Shown: piece by piece, positions 8,482-15,857 of the stretch | Numbering within the stretch: the first letter of the stretch is position 1 | Layout: each line of letters starts with the position of its first letter | Origin: a virus | Strand: one strand, 5' to 3' | Virus record (IMG/VR): IMGVR_UViG_3300022745_000021 | Location: 40,960-104,959 of that record | Length of the DNA stretch: 64,000 nt | Position numbers and translations under genes: made by a program | Notes under the pieces: generated by a model | The model's input: only the letters and a program-made list of their open reading frames with translations | What the model was told of the DNA's origin: nothing | Database searches by the model: none

Positions 8482-8510
8482 TGCTTAGACCAACGGGGCC
8501 TACACGTCAA
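8482..8510 (-). promoter_or_regulatory. putative promoter with CTACACGTGT box
   Basis: TTGACG on the minus strand at 8510-8505, with a poor -10 (TCTAAG or TAAGCA) at 15-17 bp. A CCTACACGTGTT palindrome lies just downstream of the -10 (8471-8482). Confidence 0.5.
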
Positions 8511-8576
8511 GCGTTTTGAGGTGCAACTGGGTTGCAACTGGTTGCAGTCGCCGGAAGCGCTACCCCCCCTGCCCGC

Positions 8577-9104
8577 CTACCCGGCCTTGTCCGCGTTGGC
8601 GCTGGCCCATAACCGCGCCGCGCCCATGCCCGCCCGAATGCAGCGCAGGGCGAACGTCCCGGGGGCAGCACCCTTGGCGTTGACGAACCCGGCGAACGTC
8701 CGCTGCCAGCCTTGGTCGAAGAACTTCTGGTAGGTCTCGCGCGGCCAGTCAGGGTGCCCCGCAAAGAATACATCCGCCCGTCGCTGGCGGTAGGTCGCGC
8801 CGACGTCGGGGTCCGCCTCGGATAGTACCTGTTTGATCCGGGGCATGTTGTCGCGGCTGCGCTCCGGTGTCATACCGATCGCCAGTTGCGGGGCGCGCTT
8901 GGGGGGCGGCGGGGGCGTAGGCGCCGGCAGGTTTTCCAGCGCATCCCAGATCACGCCGTGGATGACTTCGCGCAGCTGGTCACGCGCCTTGGGTACGCGC
9001 CGCCGGGTGTCGGTCATCAATCGCTGCCACAGATCGCGGCGGCCGGTGACGTCTTGGGCAACCCGGGCGTGTATCGCCGCCGCCGCCGCACGTGGATCGG
9101 TCAT
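8577..9104 (-). CDS. hypothetical protein
   Basis: 175 residues. The N-terminal helix is Ala-rich; a proline run (P-A-P-T-P-P-P-P-P-P) at about 70-80 links it to a basic aromatic domain (H-P-D-W-P-R-E-T-Y-Q-K-F-F). ATGA overlap with the upstream gene. The aromatic segment recalls phage regulators or gp44-like proteins, but not enough to name it. Confidence 0.65.
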   Translation of the reverse strand: MTDPRAAAAAIHARVAQDVTGRRDLWQRLMTDTRRRVPKARDQLREVIHGVIWDALENLPAPTPPPPPKRAPQLAIGMTPERSRDNMPRIKQVLSEADPDVGATYRQRRADVFFAGHPDWPRETYQKFFDQGWQRTFAGFVNAKGAAPGTFALRCIRAGMGAARLWASANADKAG

Positions 9105-9379
9105 GTGTCTTCGCTTGCCCCCTCGATCACGCGCCAAAGCTCCCAGATCGCGGTCTTGCGGTAGCATTGTTCGGCGGCAAGCTCGATACCGTACGCCGCC
9201 TTGAACGCGTCGCGCATCCGGGCGTGATCGTCGGCGTAGATCATGCCGTCACCGAGATCGCCCAGCGTGTCGCCCATGTCGATCGGCACGGACGCAGGCA
9301 GCGCGTACACCCGGCGGACCAGCGCCAGCAGACGCAGTTCCTCGGGGGAGTAATCGGGGCCGGATACAGGGACACTCAC
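9101..9379 (-). CDS. hypothetical protein
   Basis: 92 residues from a GTG in a GTGA overlap with the small zinc protein upstream. Mostly helical, with L-L-A-L-V-R-R-V-Y near residue 16. No recognised domain. Confidence 0.65.
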   Translation of the reverse strand: MSVPVSGPDYSPEELRLLALVRRVYALPASVPIDMGDTLGDLGDGMIYADDHARMRDAFKAAYGIELAAEQCYRKTAIWELWRVIEGASEDT

Positions 9380-9495
9380 GGCGTCAGCCCCCGCTTCTGG
9401 TCGAGCCGACCGCAGCACGTGCACTTGTCAGACAGGTGGTCCCAGAACACCCAGTGGTGCCGGCCTAGGAACAGGCAGCGAAATAGCTGGATCAT
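9376..9495 (-). CDS. 39-residue zinc-binding protein, DUF1660-like
   Basis: M-I-Q-L-F-R-C-L-F-L-G-R-H-H-W then C-T-C-C-G-R. The early C/H-H pair and late C-x-x-C match the pattern of small prophage proteins of the DUF1660 type, which fold around one zinc. The ATG overlaps the stop upstream (ATGA) and the stop overlaps the GTG downstream (GTGA), so it sits in the coupling chain. Family call tentative. Confidence 0.65.
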   Translation of the reverse strand: MIQLFRCLFLGRHHWVFWDHLSDKCTCCGRLDQKRGLTP

Positions 9496-9833
9496 GCGTC
9501 CGTCTTTCCGCCGACCTCACTCGGCATAAACGTATGCGCCACCCGGGATGCTCTGTGCAGCAAATCGTACAGCCTTGGGTCGAAGTACCGCAGCGTCGGG
9601 GGCATATGGTGCACCGCGTCCATGATCGCCCCCCGCAATGCTGCCACAAGCTGTTCGGGGTCAACCGGGGTGTCCGGTCGTTTGCGCGGCTCGCGATCCA
9701 GCGCACCCGCCGCGATCTCCGCTAGGAACTTGGCGTTGTTGGCCTCCCGCTCGGCAAGCTCGGTAGCCATGCGGGATTGGGCAAGCCCCACCTGACTGTC
9801 CAGCAAATCGGCGTATGGGTGACGATCCGTCAC
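9492..9833 (-). CDS. hypothetical protein
   Basis: 113 residues from a GTG (GTGA overlap). Helical, with an acidic/alanine-rich N-terminal half (E-R-E-A-N-N-A-K-F-L-A-E-I) and an aromatic C-terminal half. No recognised family. Confidence 0.65.
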   Translation of the reverse strand: MTDRHPYADLLDSQVGLAQSRMATELAEREANNAKFLAEIAAGALDREPRKRPDTPVDPEQLVAALRGAIMDAVHHMPPTLRYFDPRLYDLLHRASRVAHTFMPSEVGGKTDA

Positions 9834-10129
9834 GCGTCATCCTCCGGTGTCTTGGCGCGCACCACCAGCAAAGCGTTGTTGGCGAACACATCGACGTATT
9901 CCAGCCACAGCCCTTGCTCGGCAAGGTAGACGTGATTGGCCTCCATCACCGCGCCCGGGAGCGTGAACGGGGTGACTTCCTCGGTCCACTTCTCGCCGAC
10001 CACCATCAGCGCCGGGCGGGTGCCCTGTGACCCCTCCAACTTGCCGATCTGCACGTCCAGCGCCGGGCCGACGTTCTTGAGGGCGACGCGCGCTTTCTGT
10101 TCGGGGGTAAGCGGTAGCTTGGTAACCAT
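9830..10129 (-). CDS. hypothetical protein
   Basis: 99 residues beginning M-V-T-K-L-P-L-T-P-E-Q-K-A-R. Beta-rich C-terminal half. The ATG follows CGGAGATACC and lies about 30 bases downstream of a dyad promoter. First gene of the chain running down to 8.6 kb. Confidence 0.7.
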   Translation of the reverse strand: MVTKLPLTPEQKARVALKNVGPALDVQIGKLEGSQGTRPALMVVGEKWTEEVTPFTLPGAVMEANHVYLAEQGLWLEYVDVFANNALLVVRAKTPEDDA

Positions 10130-10158
10130 GGTGCGGGTATCTCCGTTGTCTGTCCCTG

Positions 10159-10186
10159 ACCATACCACGCACGCGGTATTACGCAA
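10159..10186 (-). promoter_or_regulatory. dyad promoter (TTGCGT-16-TATGGT)
   Basis: Minus-strand TTGCGT and TATGGT enclose ATACC-N8-GGTAT at 10162-10179. No AGGCAG hairpin follows this copy. Confidence 0.65.
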
Positions 10187-10205
10187 GCGAAAAAGCGCGC
10201 CCTAG

Positions 10206-10221
10206 TTGCAACTGGTTGCAA
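10206..10221. repeat. TTGCAACTGGTTGCAA palindrome
   Basis: Intergenic copy of the dispersed TTGCAAC-NN-GTTGCAA palindrome, located between a stop codon and the next promoter. Confidence 0.7.
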
Positions 10222-10223
10222 AC

Positions 10224-10493
10224 TTACTCCCCACGCGCCACGCTGGTGGCCTGCCCCGCCGCGAAGATGCCTTCCCAGAACCGCCACTGGTCATCGCTGC
10301 CGACAAGCTCGACCTCGGGGCCGTGCCCATGGGCCGCCCGCCACAGATCGCCGATCCAGCGGCGCACCTTGAGGCGTTCCGGCGGCAACGGGGTAGGGAT
10401 CAGCAGTTGATCCAGCGGCAGGCCGGGGGTCGGCTTCGTGCGGGTGACGTCGGCAGCGCTGCCGCGCGGATGTTCATTGGTGGTAGCGGGCAT
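10224..10493 (-). CDS. hypothetical protein
   Basis: 89 residues from an ATG preceded by GAGGAGACC. Pro-rich first half, then a tryptophan-rich half (R-R-W-I-G-D-L-W, Q-W-R-F-W-E-G). Stands alone between promoters. No recognised family. Confidence 0.65.
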   Translation of the reverse strand: MPATTNEHPRGSAADVTRTKPTPGLPLDQLLIPTPLPPERLKVRRWIGDLWRAAHGHGPEVELVGSDDQWRFWEGIFAAGQATSVARGE

Positions 10494-10578
10494 AGTTATG
10501 GGTCTCCTCGGATGTGGGACTACCTTAGCAGGGCGGGGCAGCCCTCGCCACCCCTGCCCTGCCCCGGTGTCGGTCGGA

Positions 10579-10983
10579 TCACGCCGCCTTGGCGAGCTTG
10601 GCGGCTGCCGTGGTGATGCAGCCAAAGCCGAGCAGCCGCACCTCGGCGGTCGCGGCATCGACGACGACGTAGCGGTTGCTGGTGTGGCACACGACGTAGA
10701 CGGTCCGGCCGACGGTGGTGCGCACCTTGCCCAGCACGGCCGAACGCGGCACGCCGTAGCGCTCGCAGGTATTCTGGATGGTTTCCTCGACCTTGGCCGC
10801 CATGTCCACCGGGGCCATCACCCCGTTGGGGTACGCCTTGTCGAACCTGGCGCGCAGCACGATCGGGTTGGCGTCGTAGTCGCGGGCCACCTCGGTGATG
10901 GACTGGTCGAGGTCCTTGCCGTTGCGGACGTCCATGGTGACGTCGAGCAGCAGGTCGTTCCAGTTGATCGGGGTCTGGGTCAT
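10579..10983 (-). CDS. hypothetical protein
   Basis: 134 residues beginning M-T-Q-T-P-I-N-W-N-D. The first half is helical (V-A-R-D-Y-D-A-N), the second half is beta-rich (T-V-Y-V-V-C-H-T-S-N-R-Y-V-V-V). Monocistronic: own dyad promoter, 5' hairpin and GAGGAGACC. No family recognised. Confidence 0.7.
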   Translation of the reverse strand: MTQTPINWNDLLLDVTMDVRNGKDLDQSITEVARDYDANPIVLRARFDKAYPNGVMAPVDMAAKVEETIQNTCERYGVPRSAVLGKVRTTVGRTVYVVCHTSNRYVVVDAATAEVRLLGFGCITTAAAKLAKAA

Positions 10984-11002
10984 CGTTGGTCTCCTCGGTA
11001 AT

Positions 11003-11026
11003 CGGTCTGGCCTGCCTGCCGTTCCG
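11003..11026 (-). ncRNA. 5'-leader hairpin with AGGCAG loop
   Basis: Core GGC-AGGCAG-GCC (11009-11020) plus an outer CGG/CCG pair. It starts at about the predicted transcription start and ends a few bases before the GAGGAG site. Confidence 0.55.
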
Positions 11027-11033
11027 ATGCCCC

Positions 11034-11061
11034 CTTGTACCACGCTGGCGGTGCACGTCAA
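11034..11061 (-). promoter_or_regulatory. dyad promoter (TTGACG-16-TACAAG)
   Basis: Minus-strand hexamers enclose GTACC-N8-GGTGC (11037-11054; one arm has a mismatch). It drives the 134-residue gene. Confidence 0.65.
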
Positions 11062-11069
11062 CAGAAAAG

Positions 11070-11085
11070 TGCAACCGGGTTGCAA
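11070..11085 (-). repeat. TTGCAAC/GTTGCA palindrome next to a T-run
   Basis: On the minus strand TTGCAACCCGGTTGCA is followed by CTTTT, directly upstream of the -35. It may act as a terminator for the gene upstream as well as a repeat copy. Confidence 0.6.
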
Positions 11086-11086
11086 A

Positions 11087-11266
11087 TTATTCGTCGCCCC
11101 CGGGCGTCGCGGCGAGTGCAGCCTGCGCGTCCTCGAAGGTGTCAGCGTGGCCCAGCACGTCGAAGACATCCTTGCGGCGGTTGCCCGGGTTCGGCCGGTG
11201 CGTGCCATAGTCGTACCCGTCCGCGCCGTCGCGGCGATTGGTGGCGGTGATGAACGTGCGAAGCAT
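11087..11266 (-). CDS. small hypothetical protein
   Basis: 59 residues from an ATG with a weak GGAG. Basic N-terminal half (T-A-T-N-R-R-D-G) and an acidic tail ending G-G-D-E. A terminator separates it from the gene upstream, so its own promoter is unclear. No family. Confidence 0.55.
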   Translation of the reverse strand: MLRTFITATNRRDGADGYDYGTHRPNPGNRRKDVFDVLGHADTFEDAQAALAATPGGDE

Positions 11267-11297
11267 GGGGGTCACTCCCGTTGCAACTGGTTGCAGC

Positions 11298-11321
11298 AAA
11301 AAGGGGAGAGGATCGCTCCCC
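11298..11321 (-). terminator. rho-independent terminator
   Basis: Minus-strand GGGGAG / CTCCCC stem with a 7-base loop followed by TTTTT, just after the 100-residue gene. Confidence 0.8.
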
Positions 11322-11343
11322 TCCCCCGGTTGGATCGGCTGGA

Positions 11344-11646
11344 TCAGGCGACGGCCAGCGCGTGGACCTGTTCTGCGGTCAGCGTGGGGGCCAGCTTCTT
11401 TTCCTCGCGGGCCAGCTTCACGAACGGCTGGAGGTACTTGTAGACGTTGTTCTTTGCCTTGAACTCGGACTTGGTCTTGCCGATCAGCGCCAGCACCTCG
11501 TCGCGCGTCATGTCAGCGGCGTCGAGCATCGCCAGCAGAATGTCCCAGCCCCGGCCGTTGTCCTTGTAGGTCTCGGCGTGGGCGACGACGACGGCGAACA
11601 GGTCGGCGGCGGGGACGATCGCGGGAACAGTGGCTTCGATGGTCAT
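11344..11646 (-). CDS. hypothetical helical protein
   Basis: 100 residues, all helical, with an Ala/Val-rich N-terminus and a basic centre (K-T-K-S-E-F-K-A-K-N-N). Monocistronic: dyad promoter at 11705, 5' hairpin, GAGGAGACC, and a terminator right after the stop. No family recognised. Confidence 0.7.
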   Translation of the reverse strand: MTIEATVPAIVPAADLFAVVVAHAETYKDNGRGWDILLAMLDAADMTRDEVLALIGKTKSEFKAKNNVYKYLQPFVKLAREEKKLAPTLTAEQVHALAVA

Positions 11647-11669
11647 GGTAGGTCTCCTCTATCAGCGGG

Positions 11670-11690
11670 GCGGTGGCCTGCCTGCCAACC
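11670..11690 (-). ncRNA. 5'-leader hairpin with AGGCAG loop
   Basis: TGGC-AGGCAG-GCCA core, extended by CGG/CCG pairs across a bulged base. It replaces the G-C closing pair of the other copies with a compensating T-A pair. Confidence 0.6.
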
Positions 11691-11704
11691 GCTCTTGATG
11701 TCTG

Positions 11705-11732
11705 ATAGTACCACGCTGGCGGTACACGTCAA
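11705..11732 (-). promoter_or_regulatory. dyad promoter (TTGACG-16-TACTAT)
   Basis: Enclosed dyad GTACC-N8-GGTAC at 11708-11725. Best -10 of the family. Confidence 0.7.
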
Positions 11733-11815
11733 CCGAAAAAAGCACGGGCGCACCAATTATTTTCCCGGGGTCCGAAATTCAGGCGCGCGACGGCATGTCA
11801 GTTTTTCGCACCACA

Positions 11816-11876
11816 CTGGCGGTATGATGCAGCCACGTCCACGGTATGGGTGGGCGGTATGGGTCACGGTATGGGC
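11816..11876 (-). repeat. cluster of GGTAT half-sites
   Basis: Four GGTAT half-sites (11821, 11843, 11856, 11868). The first forms a GCACC-N8-GGTAT dyad with an upstream partner. They sit in the 254-base gap (11647-11900) that otherwise holds only the promoter and leader of the 100-residue gene. Possibly a secondary promoter or operator array. Confidence 0.45.
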
Positions 11877-11900
11877 GTAGTTGCAACCGGGTTGCAATAC

Positions 11901-12254
11901 CTACCCTAGGTCGATCACCCGACGCATACGGGTGTCACGGGTGTGCACCCTCGGTCCACGTTCCCACTCATCCCGTCGGCAGTTCCACAGCAACTCGTCA
12001 TTGCCGTCTGGTCGCTTGACTGCGACAGCGAAGCGATAGTGGTTCAGTGCGTATACGGTCCCCTGCACAAGGTGCGAGTTGGTTGACAGGATGCGTCCCG
12101 GCCTCTCCGGGTGTGGGTAGTCCGCGAAGTACCCGCATATCACGGGTACACGGCTATGGACGATCTCTCCGTCCTTGAAGGGGTGGGTGTTCTCCGCGCC
12201 CTCCTGCTGTGGATCGTCTCCCGCGCGTTCGGTGAAGTCGAGTTGCCGTGCCAT
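11901..12254 (-). CDS. hypothetical protein with basic C-terminal tail
   Basis: 117 residues, beta-rich core. It ends T-R-D-T-R-M-R-R-V-I-D-L-G, a tail very like those of the 171-residue gene upstream and of the 213-residue gene at 56.8 kb. ATG with the upstream stop two bases away. No recognised domain. Confidence 0.65.
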   Translation of the reverse strand: MARQLDFTERAGDDPQQEGAENTHPFKDGEIVHSRVPVICGYFADYPHPERPGRILSTNSHLVQGTVYALNHYRFAVAVKRPDGNDELLWNCRRDEWERGPRVHTRDTRMRRVIDLG

Positions 12255-12255
12255 G

Positions 12256-12462
12256 TCAGTCCGTATCCAGCTTCCGTCTGATCCTGCGTCCTATGGTGTT
12301 ACGTGTGCTCGGTGTCCTCTGCGCCTCACTGGTTTGGCTTTCCCCCGCGCCCTGCACGTCGTTGGTCACTGCGTCAGCTTCCCCGCGCGTTTGTCGGCCC
12401 GCATGATCCCGGTAGGCGATCACGACGTTCAGCAGCGCGTTGAGCAGTCGGAATACCATCAT
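12256..12462 (-). CDS. small hypothetical protein
   Basis: 68 residues. Hydrophobic N-terminus (M-M-V-F-R-L-L-N-A-L-L-N-V-V-I-A) could be one membrane helix. The remainder is polar, ending in R-R-I-R-R-K-L-D-T-D. GGGGAG lies eight bases before the first of two ATGs. No family. Confidence 0.6.
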   Translation of the reverse strand: MMVFRLLNALLNVVIAYRDHAGRQTRGEADAVTNDVQGAGESQTSEAQRTPSTRNTIGRRIRRKLDTD

Positions 12463-12480
12463 GGGTGATCTCCCCGCGCG

Positions 12481-12996
12481 TCAGTCAAGGTCGATGATCC
12501 TCTTGGTGCGCTTGCGGGTGTTCTCCCGCGCGTTGCGTTCGGTCTCGATCTCCGCTTTGGTCTCTCCCCGGCGCCGTTCGTAGGCGAGCAGCATCGTGCG
12601 CAAGTGCAGGTCTGCCTTCGGCCCCAGCGTCACGTGCACGTCCAGCGTCATCATGTCGCGCTCGGTTGCGATCAGTCCCTGCGCCTCTGCGTTGCGGATG
12701 GCCCACGCGCTGTCGCGGTCACGATCGGTCATACCAAACGCCACCACCACCTTGCCGTCGAGGTAGGCGTCCAGTAGGAGGTCGGCGATGTCTATCCTGT
12801 CGCGTGATCTCCCCGGTCGGCGTTCCTCGCGCAGTTGCTTGGCGGCTGCCAGCAGGCGGTGGCCTAGCTCGTTCTCCTCGCGCTGCATTGCAGCCAGTTG
12901 CAACATTTGGTCATCGGACAAGCTCGTGGAGGGCACGCCCAACGCGGCCAACCGGTCCAGTTCTGCGCGTAGGCGGCTGCGGCCTTCGGGCGACAT
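12481..12996 (-). CDS. hypothetical helical protein
   Basis: 171 residues, Arg/Glu-rich helices throughout, ending N-T-R-K-R-T-K-R-I-I-D-L-D. The ATG shares one base with the upstream stop. The C-terminal tail repeats that of the 117-residue gene. No recognised domain. Confidence 0.65.
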   Translation of the reverse strand: MSPEGRSRLRAELDRLAALGVPSTSLSDDQMLQLAAMQREENELGHRLLAAAKQLREERRPGRSRDRIDIADLLLDAYLDGKVVVAFGMTDRDRDSAWAIRNAEAQGLIATERDMMTLDVHVTLGPKADLHLRTMLLAYERRRGETKAEIETERNARENTRKRTKRIIDLD

Positions 12997-13202
12997 CAGT
13001 CTTCGTCCTCGTCTTCGGCGTTCCCCGCGCCCGGCGACACGACGGTGCAGGTGTAAACCGGCACGCGCTCGATCGTGCATTCCAGCGCGACGCCGCAACC
13101 CTCGCACACGGTCACGCTCTTGTGGTGGTCGTGGTAGCATTCCGGGCACGTGTACCGGTTGTCCCACGGGGTGTTGGTGAGTTGGTCTCCGACTGCCATC
13201 AT
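12996..13202 (-). CDS. zinc-ribbon small protein
   Basis: 68 residues. C-P-E-C near residue 20 and C-E-G-C near 36 form a four-cysteine zinc ribbon with adjacent histidines; acidic tail E-D-E-D-E-D. Two consecutive ATGs; the first overlaps the upstream stop by 4 bases and is chosen. Function unknown. Confidence 0.65.
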   Translation of the reverse strand: MMAVGDQLTNTPWDNRYTCPECYHDHHKSVTVCEGCGVALECTIERVPVYTCTVVSPGAGNAEDEDED

Positions 13203-13513
13203 GCGTCTCCCTGCGCGGGCAGATAGTGCCGCCTGCGCATTTCCCTGCCGTACTCGATACCGGTGGCGATCCACCACGACGCCGGCATGTCGCCAAGGTA
13301 GGGGATCATTTCACTGCGGTCGTCGCTGACCCACGTGTCCCCCGCGCCCGGCTTGAGGCTGGTCGGGCGGTACTGGTTCGCCTTGCGCTCGGCAGCGTCG
13401 GTGGGGAAAAGGCCGTTGTCGAACGAGTAGTAGTGGTAGCCCTCCCCGCGCACCAGTTCGACGCACGGCTCCACGCGCTGGATGCGCTCGTTGATCTGTT
13501 TCAGCGTCGCCAT
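13199..13513 (-). CDS. hypothetical protein
   Basis: 104 residues, rich in aromatic residues (G-Y-H-Y-Y-S-F, S-W-W-I-A-T). ATG directly after the upstream gene's stop. No recognised domain. Confidence 0.65.
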   Translation of the reverse strand: MATLKQINERIQRVEPCVELVRGEGYHYYSFDNGLFPTDAAERKANQYRPTSLKPGAGDTWVSDDRSEMIPYLGDMPASWWIATGIEYGREMRRRHYLPAQGDA

Positions 13514-13516
13514 GCG

Positions 13517-13810
13517 TCAGCCCTCCGTTACGCGGTAGCTGGCAATACCCTCGCGATCGGAGCGCGTCGAGTAGACCAGCATGAAGCGGTCGTTCGGGTC
13601 TTCGGCCGATGCGGCGACGCCGTTGGCGTAATCGCCGATCTTCATGGCCTGCCCCGCGTTCGCCGCGCGGATCGACAGGTAGACCTCACCCATCACGGGG
13701 ATGAACGCAACCTCGGGCTGGTCGGCGCCGACGAAAGCAGCGGCATCGTTGATCGCACGCTGCACGACGGTCATCACCCGGGCGGCACGGAAAAGGCTTT
13801 CGGTCTGCAT
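13517..13810 (-). CDS. hypothetical protein
   Basis: 97 residues, ATG preceded by GAGGAGACC. Alternating helix and strand with F-I-P-V-M-G-E-V-Y near residue 35. First gene of a short operon behind its own leader hairpin. No family recognised. Confidence 0.65.
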   Translation of the reverse strand: MQTESLFRAARVMTVVQRAINDAAAFVGADQPEVAFIPVMGEVYLSIRAANAGQAMKIGDYANGVAASAEDPNDRFMLVYSTRSDREGIASYRVTEG

Positions 13811-13832
13811 CGTTGGTCTCCTCGGTCCCGGT

Positions 13833-13852
13833 CGGCCTGCCTGCCTGCCCGG
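13833..13852 (-). ncRNA. 5'-leader hairpin, expanded-loop variant
   Basis: The AGGCAG unit is expanded to AGGCAGGCAG, flanked by GGC/GCC and CCGG/CCGG pairing. A natural insertion variant of the leader hairpin. Confidence 0.45.
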
Positions 13853-13859
13853 TGAAATC

Positions 13860-13887
13860 ACCTTAGAACATGTGGGTTGCAACGCAA
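13860..13887 (-). promoter_or_regulatory. putative promoter, dyad lost
   Basis: TTGCGT -35 on the minus strand with a weak TAAGGT -10. The spacer holds a CAACC/ACATGT sequence instead of the dyad. Confidence 0.4.
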
Positions 13888-13931
13888 GCGAAATCTGCCG
13901 GCGTTGCAACCCGGTTGCAAATTGTTGCCCG

Positions 13932-14141
13932 TCACGCGTGGGCGTGTGACCAGCGGTAGCTGGCCTCCAACCCGGACGGCTTGCCCTCGATCATCCAGCG
14001 CCCGTCGGTGTCGGGGTGCAGGCGGTCGTTGGCCTGTGCCATGGCGCGCAAGCTGTTCGGCGCTTCCACCTCGCAGGACCGGGTTGCCCCCGCGCCCTGC
14101 GGCTGGAACGTGAAACGGTAGCGCTTGGTGGTCCCGTTCAT
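13932..14141 (-). CDS. small hypothetical protein
   Basis: 69 residues, basic N-terminus (M-N-G-T-T-K-R-Y-R-F) and a helical middle. ATGA overlap with the gene upstream. No recognised family. Confidence 0.65.
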   Translation of the reverse strand: MNGTTKRYRFTFQPQGAGATRSCEVEAPNSLRAMAQANDRLHPDTDGRWMIEGKPSGLEASYRWSHAHA

Positions 14142-14647
14142 GCCACCGCCTCCAGACCTTCGCGGCTGGCGAACCACGCCGGGACCGTAGCACGGGCGAC
14201 GGCGTCATCCTCGGGCCAGCCCTCGACGAACGAGATCAGCGAGCGCGGCACCCAAACGCGCTTCCCGTAGCGAGCGCGCTGCGGCAGCACGTCCACGAAC
14301 AGCGCCTTGGCGCTTTCCTTCTGGATCGCCACCTCGACCACCACCGGCGCCGGGTCCTCGCGCTCGGGCTTGGCCGGGGCCGCCTCGGCGCGCACGGCAT
14401 CAACCGTGAAGTCGTCCAGCTTGGCGGCGGCCTGCTTGCGGTACTTGACCGCGAGCTTCTGCGCGGCGGCGAACTGGCGATCGGACCAGCCGAAGCGCTG
14501 ACCCTTCTCGATCAGATCGCGGGCGAAGCCGGCGTCGTAGCCGGAAAAGCCCTTGCCGTCGTCGGAGCGCGCGCCGTCGCAGTCGCCGCGAACGGCCAGC
14601 AGCGCGCGGAACGTGAGGGTGTCGGTCAGGGTGATCGTGGTGCTCAT
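14138..14647 (-). CDS. hypothetical protein
   Basis: 169 residues. Residues 35-70 (G-W-S-D-R-Q-F-A-A-A-Q-K-L) look like a small DNA-binding helical module. A Pro/Ala/Glu linker follows (85-100), then a beta-rich C-terminal domain. Own dyad promoter, leader hairpin and GAGGAGACC. No family recognised. Confidence 0.7.
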   Translation of the reverse strand: MSTTITLTDTLTFRALLAVRGDCDGARSDDGKGFSGYDAGFARDLIEKGQRFGWSDRQFAAAQKLAVKYRKQAAAKLDDFTVDAVRAEAAPAKPEREDPAPVVVEVAIQKESAKALFVDVLPQRARYGKRVWVPRSLISFVEGWPEDDAVARATVPAWFASREGLEAVA

Positions 14648-14667
14648 GGTCGGTCTCCTCGGGTGGT

Positions 14668-14683
14668 CGGGCCTGCCTGCCCG
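14668..14683 (-). ncRNA. 5'-leader hairpin with AGGCAG loop
   Basis: CGGGC-AGGCAG-GCCCG, five perfect pairs, between the predicted transcription start and the GAGGAG site. Confidence 0.6.
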
Positions 14684-14694
14684 GCCGATGTCTC

Positions 14695-14722
14695 TACGTA
14701 CCATGCGGGCGGTACATGTCAA
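14695..14722 (-). promoter_or_regulatory. dyad promoter (TTGACA-16-TACGTA)
   Basis: GTACC-N8-GGTAC at 14698-14715 between consensus TTGACA and TACGTA. Confidence 0.7.
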
Positions 14723-14741
14723 GCGTGATCGACGAGAAAAG

Positions 14742-14757
14742 TGCAACCGGGTTGCAA
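14742..14757 (-). repeat. TTGCAAC/GTTGCA palindrome next to a T-run
   Basis: Minus strand TTGCAACCCGGTTGCACTTTT, directly after the gene that ends at 14762. Repeat copy and possible terminator. Confidence 0.6.
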
Positions 14758-14761
14758 AATG

Positions 14762-14977
14762 TTAGGCCCTGCCCTCCTGCATGGCGCGCACCACGTCGAG
14801 CTTGCCGTAGTGCGCCAGCGCCAGTCGCGCCGTGTGGCTGGTAGCCCTGCCGTGGATCGGTTCGCGGCCATTGACCCACGGGCCATCGGGAAGCAGCCGC
14901 ACGCGGTAGGAGAACATCCCCCGTCCGCGCATCGGCGTCGTCTCGAACTCCATGCCGTTGACGGCGATGCGGGCCAT
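14762..14977 (-). CDS. small hypothetical protein
   Basis: 71 residues, basic and beta-rich (M-A-R-I-A-V-N-G-M-E-F), starting four bases after the upstream stop. No recognised family. Confidence 0.65.
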   Translation of the reverse strand: MARIAVNGMEFETTPMRGRGMFSYRVRLLPDGPWVNGREPIHGRATSHTARLALAHYGKLDVVRAMQEGRA

Positions 14978-14980
14978 GGA

Positions 14981-15433
14981 TCAGGCTCCCCCGTGATCGC
15001 AGCCGGGGCGCAGGTTGCCGTCATCGTCGTAGTCGGGATCATCGTCCCCGTCGTCATCCTCGTCGCCGAGCACGCGGGTCGGAAAGTCCGGCTGGCCGGG
15101 CACCTCGATCTCGACCAGTTCGCAGGCGGCGGTGACGGCCGACATCATGGCGTCGTCTTCCCCGTCGAGGGCGTCCTCCCATGCCGGCGTGTTCGTCGCC
15201 TCGTCGATCAGGTCGATGACGACGCTGCGGACGCGCTCGGGGATGGCCCCCGGCCCGCCGTCCAGCACGCGCTGCCCGTAGGCGATGGCATCATGGATCG
15301 CGGTCACCGCTTCCTCGCACTCGGGCGCGTCGGTGTAGTAGTCCCCGGTCGCCTTGGCGATCAGGTTTTCGAGTGCGTCACGCAGCTTGAGGTTCTCCTC
15401 GGCGAGGTCGGGCTGGGTGTTGGTGTCGGTCAT
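14981..15433 (-). CDS. hypothetical acidic protein
   Basis: 150 residues. Helical body, then a very acidic C-terminal tail (D-E-D-D-D-G-D-D-D-P-D-Y-D-D-D-G) of the type found in DNA mimics and SSB-like tails. Start ATG lies five bases after the upstream stop. No family recognised. Confidence 0.65.
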   Translation of the reverse strand: MTDTNTQPDLAEENLKLRDALENLIAKATGDYYTDAPECEEAVTAIHDAIAYGQRVLDGGPGAIPERVRSVVIDLIDEATNTPAWEDALDGEDDAMMSAVTAACELVEIEVPGQPDFPTRVLGDEDDDGDDDPDYDDDGNLRPGCDHGGA

Positions 15434-15437
15434 GGTC

Positions 15438-15857
15438 TTACGCCTCCACGTAGTCGGCTTCAAAGCCGGTGGTCAGGTTGATGCGGGCGGGGAGCTTGTA
15501 GTGGTCACGCGCCTTGGTCGTGATCCAGAAGCGGTTGCAGGTCTTGTAGGGGTTGTAGGTGTGGTCCTTGACCACGTAGCCCATCTGAACGAGCGCGTTG
15601 AACGCCAGCTGGCCCATTTCCTCCAGCGTCTCGATCGTGTCGATCACGCGCTTGGTGAGGAGGAACGTGCGGACCTCGTCGTACATCGGGCGCGACTGGC
15701 GCACGCGGCGGCCCTTGGCGTCGATCTCGTAGGTTTCCTCGGCCGGCTGGCTGATCGCCTTGGCGAGGATGGCGGTCGCCTTGCGGTTGGCGTCGCGCTC
15801 ACGGGCGGCGGCGCGGTTGGCGAGCACACGGGCGGAAACGGTCGTCTCGAAGGTCAT
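15438..15857 (-). CDS. hypothetical basic protein
   Basis: 139 residues. A basic helical N-terminus (R-A-A-A-R-E-R-D-A-N-R-K) leads to a C-terminal half that could be a winged helix (E-M-G-Q-L-A-F-N-A-L-V-Q-M-G). Own dyad promoter, leader hairpin and GAGGAGACC. Possibly DNA binding; not assigned. Confidence 0.7.
   Translation of the reverse strand: MTFETTVSARVLANRAAARERDANRKATAILAKAISQPAEETYEIDAKGRRVRQSRPMYDEVRTFLLTKRVIDTIETLEEMGQLAFNALVQMGYVVKDHTYNPYKTCNRFWITTKARDHYKLPARINLTTGFEADYVEA

Noticed and set aside
10540-10575. GC-rich hairpin after the 134-residue gene as terminator
   Set aside because: Stem is possible, but there is no T-run on the transcribed strand.
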